Below are positions 24,106 to 24,416 of a stretch of DNA of 24,416 nt, piece by piece (positions within the stretch are counted from its first letter, which is position 1; each line of letters begins with the position of its first letter). Both the position numbers and the translations under genes were made by a program. The notes beneath the pieces were generated by a model. That model did not search any database. It had not been told where the DNA came from and worked only from the letters and a program-made list of their open reading frames with translations. The DNA comes from Caldithrix sp. (lineage in GTDB: Bacteria; KSB1; UBA2214; DYKH01), in the NCBI GenBank assembly GCA_020722685.1, contig DYKH01000082.1, forward strand, positions 1 through 24,416. Direction: 5' to 3'.

Positions 24106-24152
24106 GGTTTCCCTTTTTCTTGGACGAACTTTTGCTTGAAAAAAGCCGCGCA

Positions 24153-24181
24153 AATATAGAACCGCCGATCATAGCAATCAA
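24153..24181 (-). promoter_or_regulatory. Promoter of the SDR-flavoprotein unit
   Basis: On the - strand TTGATT (24181-24176) and TATATT (24158-24153) are 17 bp apart, close to consensus. The predicted start is near 24146, about 40 nt before the SDR start codon at 24105. Confidence 0.68.
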
Positions 24182-24330
24182 GGATTTTATGGCTCACCCA
24201 GTAGCCGATTCATGCGAAAATGACCGATTACAGCGGAAGTGTTCGAGGGTCTAACCTATAACTGTTTTCCCCACTTTGTTATTGTCCGCAGAGTCGCCAT
24301 ATAACAACACGAGATGAGCTAATTATAAAG

Positions 24331-24358
24331 TTGACTTTTGAGAAAAAGTTTTTAATAT
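24331..24358 (+). promoter_or_regulatory. Promoter-like element reading out of the window
   Basis: TTGACT (24331-24336) and TAATAT (24353-24358) have a 16-bp spacer in an AT-rich stretch. No start codon with a ribosome site follows before the window ends, so the driven gene, if any, lies beyond 24416. The rest of 24106-24416 holds only the divergent SDR promoter. Confidence 0.45.
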
Positions 24359-24416
24359 TCATCTCACTACCGGACACTTTCCAAAAACCACCGAGCTACA
24401 CGGAGCGTCACGGATT

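Overview
The window reads as one stretch of chromosome from a didermic (outer-membrane-bearing) bacterium with roughly balanced GC. Several proteins need an outer membrane: a TolC-type channel, an Mla/MCE lipid-transport set and a predicted beta-barrel of the DUF3187 type. The MCE protein ends in an aromatic Tyr-Val-x-Phe-x-Leu-Phe tail, which I associate with the FCB group and its candidate-phylum relatives. Strong Shine-Dalgarno sites and classical TTGACA/TATAAT-like promoters argue against Bacteroidota proper. I cannot name the species. I see no phage, transposon, CRISPR, tRNA or rRNA.

Layout. (1) 90-7537, + strand: a TetR regulator followed by a complete exporter resembling the E. coli cecR-ybhGFSR locus. 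It encodes a lipoprotein HlyD adaptor, ATPase 1, a TolC-like channel, ATPase 2 and two paralogous ABC-2 permeases. Two matching 20-bp palindromes, one at each promoter, look like the TetR operators. (2) 7538-9570: a 37-nt near-perfect palindrome, a hemerythrin-domain protein and an eight-heme cytochrome of the hydroxylamine-oxidoreductase-like family. (3) 9963-15625: a second TetR gene overlapping mlaE, then mlaF, mlaD, a DUF3187 protein and an exported PHP-domain protein, probably one transcription unit for lipid or hydrophobic-compound transport. (4) 15749-16170: rpsT (ribosomal protein S20) with its own promoter and terminator. (5) 16186-20436, - strand: guaB, hutH and a membrane-anchored lytic transglycosylase with a clear terminator. 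(6) 20437-21184: a gene-poor gap. (7) 21185-24105, - strand: a fumarate-reductase-type flavoprotein and a short-chain dehydrogenase with a well-formed promoter. A + strand promoter-like element points out of the window at its right end.

How the genes work together. The first operon should span both membranes: two different ATPases power two different permeases, and the lipoprotein adaptor connects them to the TolC-type channel. Its two ATPases look asymmetric, because the unusual residues of both fall in the same predicted composite ATP site. The Mla-type operon is a separate envelope system in which the DUF3187 barrel and the PHP enzyme are candidate partners. The hemerythrin/octaheme pair suggests handling of nitrogen oxides, hydroxylamine or oxygen. 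The remaining genes are housekeeping or catabolic: GMP synthesis, histidine breakdown, peptidoglycan turnover and one redox pair of unknown substrate.

No wholly new system is evident. The parts most worth following up are the split, asymmetric YbhF-like ATPase pair, the mlaEFD-DUF3187-PHP grouping with its repeat-bearing MlaD, and the palindrome at 7587-7623.
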